Below are positions 21,685 through 33,100 of a DNA stretch of 36,080 nucleotides, one piece after another. Source of the stretch: Bacteroidales bacterium (GTDB taxonomy: Bacteria; Bacteroidota; Bacteroidia; Bacteroidales; P3); assembly GCA_031274555.1 (NCBI GenBank), contig JAISPZ010000139.1:1-36080 (forward strand). The letters run 5' to 3'. The stretch's first letter is position 1; the number at the start of each line of letters is the position of its first letter. Under the pieces are notes generated by a model. The model saw only the letters and a list, made by a program, of their open reading frames with translations, was not told the origin of the DNA and did no database searches. The translations under genes were made by a program, and so were the position numbers.

Positions 21685-23541
21685 ATGGAGAATTTCGTTG
21701 TTTCCGCAAGAAAATATCGTCCTGACGCGTTTAATTCTGTTGTCGGGCAAAGTGCTATCACAAATACATTGCGTAATGCCATAAAAAATGGGCATATTGG
21801 GCAGTCGTTTTTATTTTGTGGTCCGAGGGGTGTCGGTAAAACGACCTGTGCAAGAATTTTTGCAAAGACTATCAATTGCATAAATCCTACGCCTGAAATG
21901 GAAGCGTGTGGACAATGCGAGTCCTGCCAAGCGTTTGAACAAAACTCCTCTTTCAATGTCTATGAACTTGATGCAGCATCTAACCGCAATGTGGAGTCTA
22001 TGCGCCACCTTATTGAGCAGGTTCGGATACCGCCCCAAATGGGCAAATATACCGTCTATATCATCGACGAAGTACACATGCTGACAACAGAGGCGTTTAA
22101 CACATTTCTCAAAACACTCGAAGAACCGCCCAAATACGCAAAGTTTATCCTCGCCACGACCGAAAAAAATAAGATTATTCCAACTATCCTTTCTCGCTGT
22201 CAAATTTTCGATTTTAGACGAATAGGCATATCGGATATTGTTCATCAATTAGCAGCTGTCGCCACGCAAGAGAATATAAAAGCCGATGAAGACGGACTTA
22301 GAATTATTGCTCAAAAGGCGGACGGAGGGATGCGTGACGCTCTTTCGATGTTCGACCAGATTGTAAGTTTTTCGGGCAATACGCTCAATTACAATCAGGT
22401 TATTGCTATGCTTAATATTCTTGACTACGAATATTATTTTAAAATTTGTGATGATTTTATCGGTGGACAAGAGGCAACTGCGCTTAATCTTCTGAATGAG
22501 ATTTGGGAAAATGGTTTTGACCCGCAAGAGTTTCTGGGCGGACTAAGTCATCACCTGCGAAACCTGTTAGTTATGCAGGATCCACAAACAATTTCTCTTT
22601 TGGAAAGTTCGGAAAACTTACGCGGAAGATATGCAGAACAGGCGAAAAAAAGTAATGTGTCGGTTTTGTTGAGAGCATTGGATTTATGCGCACAATGCGA
22701 CCTTAACTATAGGGCGAGTAATCATAAACGGTTGCTTGTAGAAATTTTACTTTTGCAGTTGTGTGAACTTATGGGTGGAAAAGCTGCAGTGCCGCTACAG
22801 CCCATACAAGCGGGAACAGCATCCTCTCTAAATAGTTCATCTGTTCCCGTCACACCTGCAGCTCAAACAAACAGCGCGACCGCGACACAGCAGCAGCAGC
22901 AGCAACCAACCGCCCCACAACAGCCAACCGCCCCACAACAACCAACAGCAACACAACAGCCAACCGCAACAACACAACAGCAACCAACTACCCCTCCACA
23001 GCCCGCGACACAACAACAGCAGCAGCAACAACAGCAACCAACAGCGACACAGCAGCAGCAACCAACCGCCTCACCCCCCCAGCAGCAGCCCCCAAAAAGC
23101 ACATTCATCTCAATAAAAGAAATAGCAGGACAACCAACCGACACGACTGCCACAATCCCTCAACAAAACGAAAAATTCACCGAGGCCGACTTGACCATAG
23201 AATGGAAAAATCTCCTCGCAGAGAAAAAAAATGAAAGTTTCCCGTTTTACAGCATACTCATACATTCCACAATTTCAATCAAAGAAGACACTTTGCTCGA
23301 AATTGCTGCAGAAAACAATATACACGCAAAGGAAATATCAAACAATATCAGGGACATTCGCGACAGCCTTAGACACAAATTAAAAAATAATTTAGTTGAA
23401 ATCACAGTATCTGTTTCCACCACACAGGCACAAAAAGAAAGAACTCCATATACAGCAAAAGAAAAATTTGATGCTCTCAATAAAATAAATCCCTTGCTTC
23501 AAGATTTCAAAAATGAACTTGGACTTGAAATAGAAATGTAA
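21685..23541 (+). CDS. dnaX: DNA polymerase III tau/gamma subunit
   Basis: This is the clamp-loader ATPase that opens and loads the sliding clamp and holds polymerases at the fork. Residues 1-370 are the AAA+ and collar region: Walker A GPRGVGKT at 46-53, zinc cysteines at 65, 75, 78 and 81, Walker B IIDEVHML at 126-133, and the arginine-finger motif SRC at 170-172. Residues about 400-470 form a low-complexity Gln/Thr/Pro/Ala linker encoded by CAG/CAA-type repeats. A basic and acidic C-terminal domain (470-618) resembles a tau-type tail. No classical slippery site was found for making gamma. It is the first gene of a compact four-gene run. Confidence 0.97.
   Translation: MENFVVSARKYRPDAFNSVVGQSAITNTLRNAIKNGHIGQSFLFCGPRGVGKTTCARIFAKTINCINPTPEMEACGQCESCQAFEQNSSFNVYELDAASNRNVESMRHLIEQVRIPPQMGKYTVYIIDEVHMLTTEAFNTFLKTLEEPPKYAKFILATTEKNKIIPTILSRCQIFDFRRIGISDIVHQLAAVATQENIKADEDGLRIIAQKADGGMRDALSMFDQIVSFSGNTLNYNQVIAMLNILDYEYYFKICDDFIGGQEATALNLLNEIWENGFDPQEFLGGLSHHLRNLLVMQDPQTISLLESSENLRGRYAEQAKKSNVSVLLRALDLCAQCDLNYRASNHKRLLVEILLLQLCELMGGKAAVPLQPIQAGTASSLNSSSVPVTPAAQTNSATATQQQQQQPTAPQQPTAPQQPTATQQPTATTQQQPTTPPQPATQQQQQQQQQPTATQQQQPTASPPQQQPPKSTFISIKEIAGQPTDTTATIPQQNEKFTEADLTIEWKNLLAEKKNESFPFYSILIHSTISIKEDTLLEIAAENNIHAKEISNNIRDIRDSLRHKLKNNLVEITVSVSTTQAQKERTPYTAKEKFDALNKINPLLQDFKNELGLEIEM
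22880..23095 (+). repeat. Gln/Thr/Pro codon repeat tract inside dnaX
   Basis: Irregular repeats of cagcagcag, caaccaaccgcc and acacaacagc encode blocks of poly-Gln separated by PTA, PTAP and PTAT. The tract is in frame and lies between the collar and the C-terminal domain. Such DNA tends to change length by slippage, which would only alter linker length here. Confidence 0.8.
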
Positions 23542-23573
23542 CAATAAACTCATAAATCATAAATCATAAAATC

Positions 23574-26519
23574 ATGAAAAAAACTTTTTTATCTTTAATC
23601 ACCTCCGTTTTGTTTCTGACGGTTATACTGATTTCATCTGCAACAGCTGATGCCGCACCAAAGAAAAACAAAACAACAAAAGCCACACCAGAAAAAGTCA
23701 CACAAACCACACCGGAAAAAGCCACACAAGCCACACCTCTCGACTTAAGCACCGTCCTTCCACTCGACCCCAGCGTACGCTACGGCGAACTCCCCAACGG
23801 CTTGAAATACTATATCAAGCATAATGAAAAGCCCAAAGGACGCGTGAGTATGCGCCTTGCAGTCAATGCCGGCTCTATAAACGAAACAGACGCACAGTCA
23901 GGCTTGGCTCACGTTACAGAACATTTGCTCTTTAACGGCACAAAAAATTTCCCCAAAAACGAACTTATCAACTTCCTGCAAAAAACAGGAATGAAGTTCG
24001 GCGCAGACATAAACGCTTACACAAGTTTTGACGAAACCGTATATATGCTCGAATTAGCTACCGACAACCCCGATTTTGTAAAAAAAGGAATGCAGGTACT
24101 CGAAGACTGGGCACATCAAGCCTCGCTCGAAGACAGTGCCATTGATGACGAAAGAGGCGTAATTATTGAGGAGTGGCGTGGAAGATTGGGCGCAAGCGAC
24201 AGGATGATGAGAAAAACATTTCCTGTACTTTTCAGCGGGTCACTTTATGCCAACCGTTTGCCGATAGGTTTTGGCGAGGAACAACTTAGAACTTTCAAGC
24301 ACGAAGAATTAAGAAAATTCTATCGTGATTTTTATCGTCCCAATTTACAGGCAGTAGCAGTTGTGGGCGACATTGATGTTGATGATATTGAAAAACAAAT
24401 TAAAGAACATTTTTCACCTATCCAAAATCCTGCCAATCCTGTGAAGCGCATATCCGTTACAGTTCCCGACAACAAAGAACCTTTAGTTGTTGTAGCAACC
24501 GACAAAGAGGCTATGTCCAGCATGGTGCAGCTTCTTTTTAAGAAACCCAAACAAACTCTTGCTACTGTGGGCGATTATCGCAAAAACATGATAGAACAAT
24601 TGGCAGGACAGATGATTAATGCACGTTTTGAAGAAGCAGGACAAGATCCACAAGCACCGTTTATTTATTGTTTTGTAGGAAACGGCTCATACGTTCGCAC
24701 AATGGATATGACCTATCTTTATGGGGTAGCCAAAGAAAATCAGATTGAGGCTACACTTGCCGTACTTTTGCAGGAAGCCAAGCGCGTAGAAACGTATGGT
24801 TTTAATCAATCGGAATTGGACCGCGCCAAAGAAAGTATGCTTAAACAATACGAAAGCCAAGCCAAAGAAGCAGACAAGACTAATTCAGACGCATTTGCCA
24901 GAGAATATGTAAGTTTGTTCTTAGAGGGAAACGCTGCCCCAGGTATTGCATACGAATACGACTTGGTTAAACGTATTTTGCCTACTATCACTGTCGAAGA
25001 TTGCTCCAACATGGCGCAATCAAATATTACCGAAGAAAATCAAGTTGTGATTGTACAAGCCCCCGAAAAAGAGGGTGTTAATGTGCCGACCGAAGACGTT
25101 TTAAAGCAAATTCTTACCATGATGAAAGACGTTCCTGTTGAGCCATACAACGACAACTTCGTAGCAGAGCCATTAGTTGTACTTCCCAAAAAACCTGCGT
25201 CTGGAGCAAAAACAGAATTAGTAAGTCAATTACAATTAATTTATAAAATAACACTTTCCAATGGGGTCACAGTCACCGTAAAACCAACGCAACTTAAAAA
25301 TGATCAAATTCTTTTCAGTGGCTATGCACTCGGAGGAACTTCTACTGTTGATTTAAGCAATTTTCTTTCGGCACAGGAAGCGTCAAGTATCCAGAGTGAA
25401 AGCGGCACAGGAAAATTTGATTATATCGAATTGACAAAACAACTTCAAGGCAAAAATGTAAGCTACAATGCGTCCGTTGGAGGGTTAAGAGCCAATATTT
25501 CGGGTAGCGCATCCCCTGATGATTTGGAAACATTGTTACAACTCAACTACCTTAATTTCACCGCGCCAAGAAAAGATCCTAAAGCCTTTGAAGCATACAT
25601 CTCAAAAATGGAAAATCAACTTAAAAATATGCTTTCCAATCCTACCTACTCATTTTACGACACACTGTTAAGGACTGTAAGCAATAACGATCCACGCTTC
25701 GTGTTTGTTATGACTCCAGAACAATTAAAGCAAGTTAATTTGGATAACGCGTATAACTTTTATGTAAGTCAATATTCCAATCCTGCCAACTTTAATTTTT
25801 ATATGGTAGGAAATTTCACTATTAACGATAATCTCCTGTCCCTTTTGGAAACATATCTCGGCTCACTTCCCGTACAACCCCGTAACGGCGCATGGAAAGA
25901 TGTTTCAGTTCCTTTCCCGCCTAAAACTATAGACGGAAAATTTGTAAAAGGAATGGAAGAAAAAGGTATGGTCGGCTTAGTGTTCGACATAGAGGGATTT
26001 GACTGGGATAGCGAGGAACGGTTAGCACTCTCGTTCTATAAAGAAATTGTTCAGATAAAATTAACCGAAGTTATTCGCGAAAAACTCGGTGGCGTTTATT
26101 CCCCGCAAATGCAACTCGGTTTTGAGAAATATCCCAAGCCAGAGGGAAATCTTATGATTTTGTTCGGTTGCGACCCTCATCGTGCAGACGAGCTGACAAA
26201 TGCTGTATTTGAGGAAATGAAAAAAATCCTTGCAGATGGTCCTACGCCCGAAGATTTGGCAAAAGTTCAGGAATTACATAAACGTAATTTTGAAACAGGA
26301 ATGCAGGAAAACCGTTTTTGGCAAAGCCGTTTACAAGATGTTGATTACATCGGATATGATATAAACCAAGCAGACTTGGATGTTCAGATTAAACGTGCTC
26401 AAGCTGTTACGGCAGACATACTCAAAACTGTTGCAAACAAGTATATCAACCTTAATCATTACGTTAGAATGGTGCTCGTGCCTGAAAGCACACCTGAAAG
26501 CACACCAGAGAAGAAATAA
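23574..26519 (+). CDS. Exported M16 (pitrilysin-like) zinc peptidase
   Basis: The 981-residue protein has a Sec signal peptide (1 to about 27, ending SSATADA) and a Thr/Lys/Pro repeat linker (TTPEKATQATP, about 36-57). Two M16 half-domains follow. The inverted zinc motif HxxEH is HVTEH at 113-117, with the downstream acidic ligand in the DERGVIIEEW cluster (192-201). The second half (about 560-960) lacks HxxEH, as usual, and carries the R/Y-type substrate region GGVYSPQMQLG. The C-terminus repeats PEST (PESTPESTPEKK). It should degrade peptides in the periplasm. It begins 32 bp after dnaX, across an ataaatc repeat, and ends 1 bp before ruvA. Confidence 0.95.
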   Translation: MKKTFLSLITSVLFLTVILISSATADAAPKKNKTTKATPEKVTQTTPEKATQATPLDLSTVLPLDPSVRYGELPNGLKYYIKHNEKPKGRVSMRLAVNAGSINETDAQSGLAHVTEHLLFNGTKNFPKNELINFLQKTGMKFGADINAYTSFDETVYMLELATDNPDFVKKGMQVLEDWAHQASLEDSAIDDERGVIIEEWRGRLGASDRMMRKTFPVLFSGSLYANRLPIGFGEEQLRTFKHEELRKFYRDFYRPNLQAVAVVGDIDVDDIEKQIKEHFSPIQNPANPVKRISVTVPDNKEPLVVVATDKEAMSSMVQLLFKKPKQTLATVGDYRKNMIEQLAGQMINARFEEAGQDPQAPFIYCFVGNGSYVRTMDMTYLYGVAKENQIEATLAVLLQEAKRVETYGFNQSELDRAKESMLKQYESQAKEADKTNSDAFAREYVSLFLEGNAAPGIAYEYDLVKRILPTITVEDCSNMAQSNITEENQVVIVQAPEKEGVNVPTEDVLKQILTMMKDVPVEPYNDNFVAEPLVVLPKKPASGAKTELVSQLQLIYKITLSNGVTVTVKPTQLKNDQILFSGYALGGTSTVDLSNFLSAQEASSIQSESGTGKFDYIELTKQLQGKNVSYNASVGGLRANISGSASPDDLETLLQLNYLNFTAPRKDPKAFEAYISKMENQLKNMLSNPTYSFYDTLLRTVSNNDPRFVFVMTPEQLKQVNLDNAYNFYVSQYSNPANFNFYMVGNFTINDNLLSLLETYLGSLPVQPRNGAWKDVSVPFPPKTIDGKFVKGMEEKGMVGLVFDIEGFDWDSEERLALSFYKEIVQIKLTEVIREKLGGVYSPQMQLGFEKYPKPEGNLMILFGCDPHRADELTNAVFEEMKKILADGPTPEDLAKVQELHKRNFETGMQENRFWQSRLQDVDYIGYDINQADLDVQIKRAQAVTADILKTVANKYINLNHYVRMVLVPESTPESTPEKK

Positions 26520-26520
26520 T

Positions 26521-27117
26521 ATGTACGCTTATTTAGAAGGAAACATAGCCGATCTTAATCCCGCCTGCGCTGTTATTGACTGCGCAGGCGTGGGTTATGA
26601 GGTTAATATTTCACTTACTACTTTTTCGGCACTTAAAGGTATGCAACGTGCAAAACTTTACACTGTGCATATCGTAAGAGAAGACGAACATCTTCTTTTC
26701 GGTTTCCACACATTGGAAGAAAAGAAGATGTTTCTTCTATTAATTTCTGTTTCGGGCATTGGTCCTAACACTGCACGAACAATTCTTTCGGCATTCAGCA
26801 CTGTCGAAATCGGGAGAGCTATCGCATCAGGTGATGCAAAAAAAATTCAATCGGTAAAAGGCATCGGCATAAAAACTGCCGAACGTGTTATTGTTGATTT
26901 GAGAGATAAGGTGGACGTTTCGTCATTAAACGAATTAAACGAGCTGCCCGCAACTAAAACATTCATTTCTTCTGCAAGCAGAGGCGAAGCACTTGCAGCA
27001 CTTGTCACCCTCGGTTATCCGAGAAATGCTTCGGAAAAAATACTTGATAAAATTCTTTTGTCTAACTCCGAATATAATTCGGAAGAACTTATTAAACAAG
27101 CTCTACGACTGCTATAA
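26521..27117 (+). CDS. ruvA: Holliday junction DNA helicase subunit RuvA
   Basis: At 198 residues it has the standard RuvA length. An N-terminal OB-fold (MYAYLEGNIADLNP to about 65) is followed by two helix-hairpin-helix motifs, VSGIGPNTA (about 76-84) and VKGIGIKTAER (about 111-121), and a C-terminal helical domain that contacts RuvB. It binds four-way junctions and guides RuvB branch migration. A longer open frame upstream lies inside the M16 gene, so ATG 26521 is the start. sprA begins one base after its stop; ruvA-sprA adjacency is known from other T9SS-bearing Bacteroidota. Confidence 0.97.
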   Translation: MYAYLEGNIADLNPACAVIDCAGVGYEVNISLTTFSALKGMQRAKLYTVHIVREDEHLLFGFHTLEEKKMFLLLISVSGIGPNTARTILSAFSTVEIGRAIASGDAKKIQSVKGIGIKTAERVIVDLRDKVDVSSLNELNELPATKTFISSASRGEALAALVTLGYPRNASEKILDKILLSNSEYNSEELIKQALRLL

Positions 27118-27118
27118 A

Positions 27119-30100
27119 ATGCGATTACTATGTGTCTTTTTTGTGACTTGCTTAGTCTTTACGCAAACAATCTTTTCGCAAGGGAGTAGTCTGCCGTTTC
27201 CTATTCCACAACAAGGTCCTGACGAAAAGCAAGCACAGAACAAATCACTCTACATAAAAGCCCCATCTTCCGAAGAGGTAACGTACAACCCTAAAACAGG
27301 TGAATATACTGTCGTAAAAAAGATGGGAGGCTATCCTGTGAGTACACAGGTGATGACTGCCGACGAATATTCAAGATACAGTCTTAACAAATCCGTAAAC
27401 GACTATTGGAAATCAAAATCAACATACACTCCGACTGCATCTTCGGGGTTGGGAAATCTCTTGCCCGGACTAAATTTAAACACTTCTTTTTTAGACAAGC
27501 TCGGCATGGGAAAAGATTTTTTGAAGTTCGATCTAAAAGGCTCGATAGAACTCACATTTGCTCTCGTGTATAACCGCAGAGATGACCCTGCTATAGATTT
27601 AAAAAACCGTCAAACATTTAATTTTAACTTCGACTCAAAAATAGATATCAATCTCAATGTAAAAATTGGCGACAATATAAGTTTTGACCTTAACCATAAC
27701 ACAGACGCACTTTTTAAGTTCGACAACAAATTAAAATTGCAGTACGAGGGAAAAGAAGACCAGATAATAAAAAATGCACAGGCAGGTAATGTCAGCTTTC
27801 AACTTCCGACAACGCTTATCAGAGGTGTGCAAGATCTTTTCGGTTTGAATTTTAAGTTGCAATTCGGAAACACGTACATTACCGCCGTCTTTTCGCAACA
27901 ACGGTCGGAAAGTAAAAATATAAAGGTTGAGGGTGGTGCGCAGAGCACAGAATTTAATTTCAAGGCTGACGAATACGAAGAAAACAGACATTATTTTCTC
28001 AACCATTATTTTCGTGACCATTATCACGACGCCTTGTCCCAGCTGCCTCTTGTAAACACTCAAATAAAAATTGTAAAGATAGAAGTATGGGTTACAAATA
28101 TTGGTTCACCTGTACAGAATAATCGTAACATTGTTGCATTTACGGATCTTGGCGAACTTCACCCTTACGACACGCGCCTTACAAATCCGTGGCAAACACA
28201 GGCTGATGACGAGGCAAACGATTTGCTCCATCTTCTTGACAGAGAAATGATGAGAAATATCAGCTCCGTAAATCAATATGTTTCCAATACGGCAGGATAT
28301 ACGTCAGGCAATCAATACGAAAAAGTAGAAAGCGCACGGCGGCTAAATACTAATGAATACACGTTCAATTCCCAACTCGGCTTCGTTTCGCTCAACCAGC
28401 CGTTAAATAACGATCAGGTACTTGCTGTTGCATATCAATATCAAATTATCGGCGACTCCACCACATATCAGGTCGGCGAATTTTCCGACCAGGGTATTCT
28501 TGACCCGAAAGTACTTATCGTGAAACTTTTGAAAGCCACTACTCTTGACGTCTCAAATCCTCTGTGGAAGCTCATGATGAAAAACGTCTATTCGTTAAAG
28601 TCATATCAGGTCAGCTCGGAAGATTTTCGCTTGAATATTCTTTATGCAGGGGACGAACTTGGTATTCCGACAGGATATTTCAAGGACGGACCGCGTAGCG
28701 GTATTCCTCTTATTCGCGTGTTTGGAATGGATAATCTCGACAATCAGCAAAATCGTCATTCGGACGGTGTGTTTGATTTTATTGATGGTGCTGCCGAAGG
28801 CGCAGGTTACGTTCAGGCAGACAAAGGTCTTATCTATCTGCCATACGTTGAGCCGTTCGGGAAAGATCTTATAGAAATATTTGGTGGCGACAGCGTCGTT
28901 GCCAAACAGTATGCGTTTAATGAGCTTTACACGAAAACAAAAACAGAAGCGCAACAATTTCCCGACAGAAATAAATATTACTTTAGTGGCAATTATAAGA
29001 GTTCACACGGAAGCGAGATTTCACTTGGGGCATATAATCTTCCGCAAGGGTCGGTAACAGTAATGGCAGGAAACAATCCTCTCACCGAAAATGTCGATTA
29101 TACGGTTAATTATACTTCGGGTATAGTGCAAATCACAAATCAGGGCGTGCTTAATTCTGGCGTTCCTATCAATATCTCGACAGAAGCGGAGTCCATGAGT
29201 ACAATGATGACAAAACGTATGATAGGACTTCGTGCGGAACATTTCTTTTCTAAAAACTTCAAGGTCGGTGCAACGTTTATGAACTTGCACCAAAGCCCTA
29301 TTCAGACTAAGGTTGTTTATGGCGAAGAACCTATCTCAAATACTATTTATGGATTTGATGTTTCTTACGAAAAAGAGAGTCGCTGGCTGACAAAGGCTGT
29401 TGATGCTATTCTTCCTTTCGGCAAGAGCAAGTCGCCGTCAAGAGTAAGTCTATATGGTGAGTTTGCACATTTTATTCCTGGTCATGCGTCTGCAATCAAT
29501 AAGTCAGGAAGCCGTGAGGGTGTAACATATATGGATGACTTTGACGGGTCAAAAAGAACGTTTAATCTAAAAGAGGCGTACTCCTGGTATCTTGCGAGTG
29601 TTCCACAGAAGCAGCCTGTCCTTTTCCCCGAATCAGAAAATGCGTTTCTCGGAACAACGGTGTCGGGTGTCAATCGCGCTAAGATTGCATGGTATATTAT
29701 CGACCCTGTTTTTTATAACAAGAATAATAATCCGCCGAGCCTTTCGGACAGAGAAGATTTATCCCAGCCGTATTCGCGCCGCGTAACACTGTCGGAAGTC
29801 TTCCCCACCAGAGAGCTTGCCAATGCCGAAGCAGACCAAATCTCAACTCTTAACATTGCTTTTTATCCAGACGAAAAAGGTCCTTACAACTACGATGTGA
29901 ACGGTGTCGGGCTTGTTTCTTACGGCATAGACAGAACAGGCAAACTACTGCGTCCCGAAAGCCGTTGGGGTGGTATAATGCACCGAATAGACAACACCGA
30001 TTTTGAAGCCTCAAACGTTGAATATATAGAGTTTTGGCTTATGGATCCGTTTATCGGCACAAGCGGAACAGGCAATGAGCCATTACATTCGGGAGGAAAA

Positions 30101-33100
30101 CTTTATTTTAATCTTGGGGATATTTCGGAAGATATTCTTCGCGACAGCAGAAAGTCCTTTGAACATGGACTGCCCATTTCGAGTACTGTTATAGACGTTG
30201 ATACTACGCAGTGGGGACGTGTTCCAAAGCTACAACCTATCGTTAATGCTTTTGATAATGCTCCAGATGCAAGACGGTATCAGGATATTGGTCTTGACGG
30301 ACTTTCCACCACAGATGAAAATACTTTTTTTTCGGACTATTTGGAAGAAATCAGAACTATTATTGGGATGGAAGCATACTCGGAAGCATCTAATGACCCT
30401 TCAAGCGACGACTTCCGCTATTTTCGCGGTTCGTACTGGGATCAAATACAGTCGGAAGCAAATTGGCAGGGCGACAAAATTCTTGCTCGATACAAATATT
30501 TCAACAACCCCGAAGGCAATTCCCCGTCAAGTGACGACAACACCGAAACATATCCCACTCAAGCCACAAACTACCCGACTTCCGAAGATATTAATGGTGA
30601 CAACACTCTAAGTGAAGCCGAAAATTACTTTCAGTACGAGGTTTCACTTTCACCCGACAAAATGTTTGTCGGACAAAATAATATTACAGACGTGAGAGAG
30701 TCCACCGTTCGTTTAGAAAACGGATTAGACGAAAAAGTAAAATGGTATCAATTCAAAATCCCCATTCGCAAGCCAGACAGAACTGTCGGCACTATCCAGA
30801 ATTTTCAGTCCATCCGTTTTATAAGAATGTTTTTACAGGAGTTCAAACAGCCTGTGATACTCCGTTTTGCAACTCTTGATTTAGTAATATCAGACTGGCG
30901 CAAATACACTCAAAACCTTTACGAGGACAACATCCATCTCCCGCCTGTATCTGCCTCTACGACTGTCGATGTTTCTGCTGTCGGTATAGAAGAAAATTCC
31001 GACCGCACCCCTGTCCGTTACGTTCTGCCCCCAGGTCTTGAACGTCAGCTCGACTATAATATGACACAAAGTCGTCAGATGAACGAACAGTCGATAAGTT
31101 TAAAAATAACGAACCTTGCGGACGGGGATGCACGTGGTGTCTATAAGACTGTCAGCTACGATATGCGTCAGTTTGAGAAATTAGAAATGTTTGTACATCT
31201 CGAAAAAGTAAATTCACAGGATGTGGTACATGACGGCGATGTTGTCGCGTTTGTCCGCTTTGGTACGGACTTTCAGGATAATTATTATGAGTACGAAATT
31301 CCGTTAAAATATACTAATTGGGGCGAAAGCGCACGCGATCTTGTCTGGCCTGCGGAGAACAATGTTGCTATTGATTTGAAAAAACTTGTAAAAGTAAAAG
31401 AAAATCGAGACGGAAAAGTACGTCAAAATGGGTCTAATTTTTCGTACAATATGATCTATACCGAATATATCGACAATGCTCGTTACACGGTGAAAGGTAC
31501 GCCAACTATAAGTGCGGTAAAGTCTGTCCTTATCGGTGTGCGGAATCCGCAAAAACGCAGGATGGGTGATAATGATGACGGCGAAGCAAAATCGATAGAA
31601 GTGTGGATGAACGAACTTTCACTTGCAGGCTTCAGCAAAGAGAGTGGCGTTGCAGCCACAGCGCGTATGCAGACAACGCTTGGGGATGTTGGCAATATCA
31701 GTGTTGCAACAAGTTTTACGGAAGCAAATTTTGGACAGATAGAAGACCGCATTATGGATCTTTCTCAAGAGAATATTCTCTCTTATGACGTTGCGGTAAA
31801 CATGGAGGGGGGGAAGTTCCTGCCAGAGAAAGCGGGTATTCGTCTTCCCATTCACTACGATATTTCCTCTACGATAAACAATCCCGAATATAACCCTCTT
31901 AACCCCGATGTAAAGACTGCAAACGATCTTAAAACATATTCTCCTGAAGAAAGAGCAGAAAGAAAAAAGCAGATACAGGATTACACGATAAAGCAAAATG
32001 TAAATTTTATAAACGTCCGCAAAGATCGCGTTTCTTCCGATAAAAAACCCATGCCATGGGATATAGAAAACTTTAATGTGTCATATTCTTACTCCGAAAC
32101 GAAGCACAGGAATGTTGATGTCGAGTATGACAATCAAACAATGCACAGAGGCGGTATCGGATACGACTTTTCCATTCAACCGAAGTATTTCGTCCCACTT
32201 GGAAAAACAAAAATGGCAAAGAATAAACTTTTTGCTTTTATCTCTGATTTTAACTTCAACTATATCCCAAATAAATTTTCCTTTTCCACAAATCTTCAAC
32301 GCGACTACAACGAAAATAAACTTCGCGACAAATCTTCTTTCGGCGAAATTCTTATAGAGCCTACGTTTTTCAAAAGGTTTGACTGGATAAGGACATATAC
32401 TTTCAGGTATGACCTCACCAAATCGATAACTCTTACATATAACGCAAATGCAAATTCTTTTTTGAGAGAGCCGTTCGGCGCGATTGACACAAAAGAGAAA
32501 AAAGATTCCATCTGGCAAAGTTTTTTGCAGGGTGGCAGCATGAGAAACTTTGACCAGGTTGTAAAAATAACATACGATTTGCCTGTGCATAAACTGCCTT
32601 ATATGGACTGGGTAAAAGCTAATGTGGGATATGGTGCAACGTACCGCTGGGACGCTGGTGCGCTCGCGATACAGGACCGTCTTGGAAATACCATTTCAAA
32701 TAACAGGAGTATGGATGGGACAGGAAAACTTGACTTTGTAAAACTTTATAATTTTGTTCCATACTTAAAGAAGATAAACACTACAAACACATCAAACCGC
32801 AGGGCACGAACGCAGCGCAGCAATCAAGTTCAGGGGAAGGATAACGAAAAAGACCCGAAAGAAGAAAGTGTCGGTGAAAAAATCGCAAAAGGATTTTTGC
32901 GTTTTTTAATGCTTGTGCGGGATGCGAGTATCACATATAATCGCAACGAAAGCACTGTTTTGCCGGGCTTTATGCCACAGCCAGATTTGTTCGGTAACGA
33001 CTTGAAATTGGCTGCTCCGGGCTTTGGATTTTCTTTCGGTTCACAAAAAGACATCCGCGCTTTTGCCGCAGAGAGTGGCTGGCTCTCAAAAGACAGTTTA

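Noticed and set aside
22645-22651. A7 run in dnaX as a programmed frameshift site for gamma
   Set aside because: A -1 shift would stop at once near residue 323, inside the collar domain needed for clamp-loader assembly, and the codon phase is not a classical slippery heptamer.
22837-23153. Minus-strand frames rich in Leu/Cys/Gly opposite dnaX
   Set aside because: Shadow of the CAG/CAA repeat tract; no independent evidence.
26380-26520. Upstream extension of ruvA
   Set aside because: It overlaps the end of the M16 gene in another frame; ATG 26521 gives the standard RuvA N-terminus and length.
26993-27118. Upstream extension of sprA
   Set aside because: It overlaps ruvA and would bury the signal peptide that begins at 27119.
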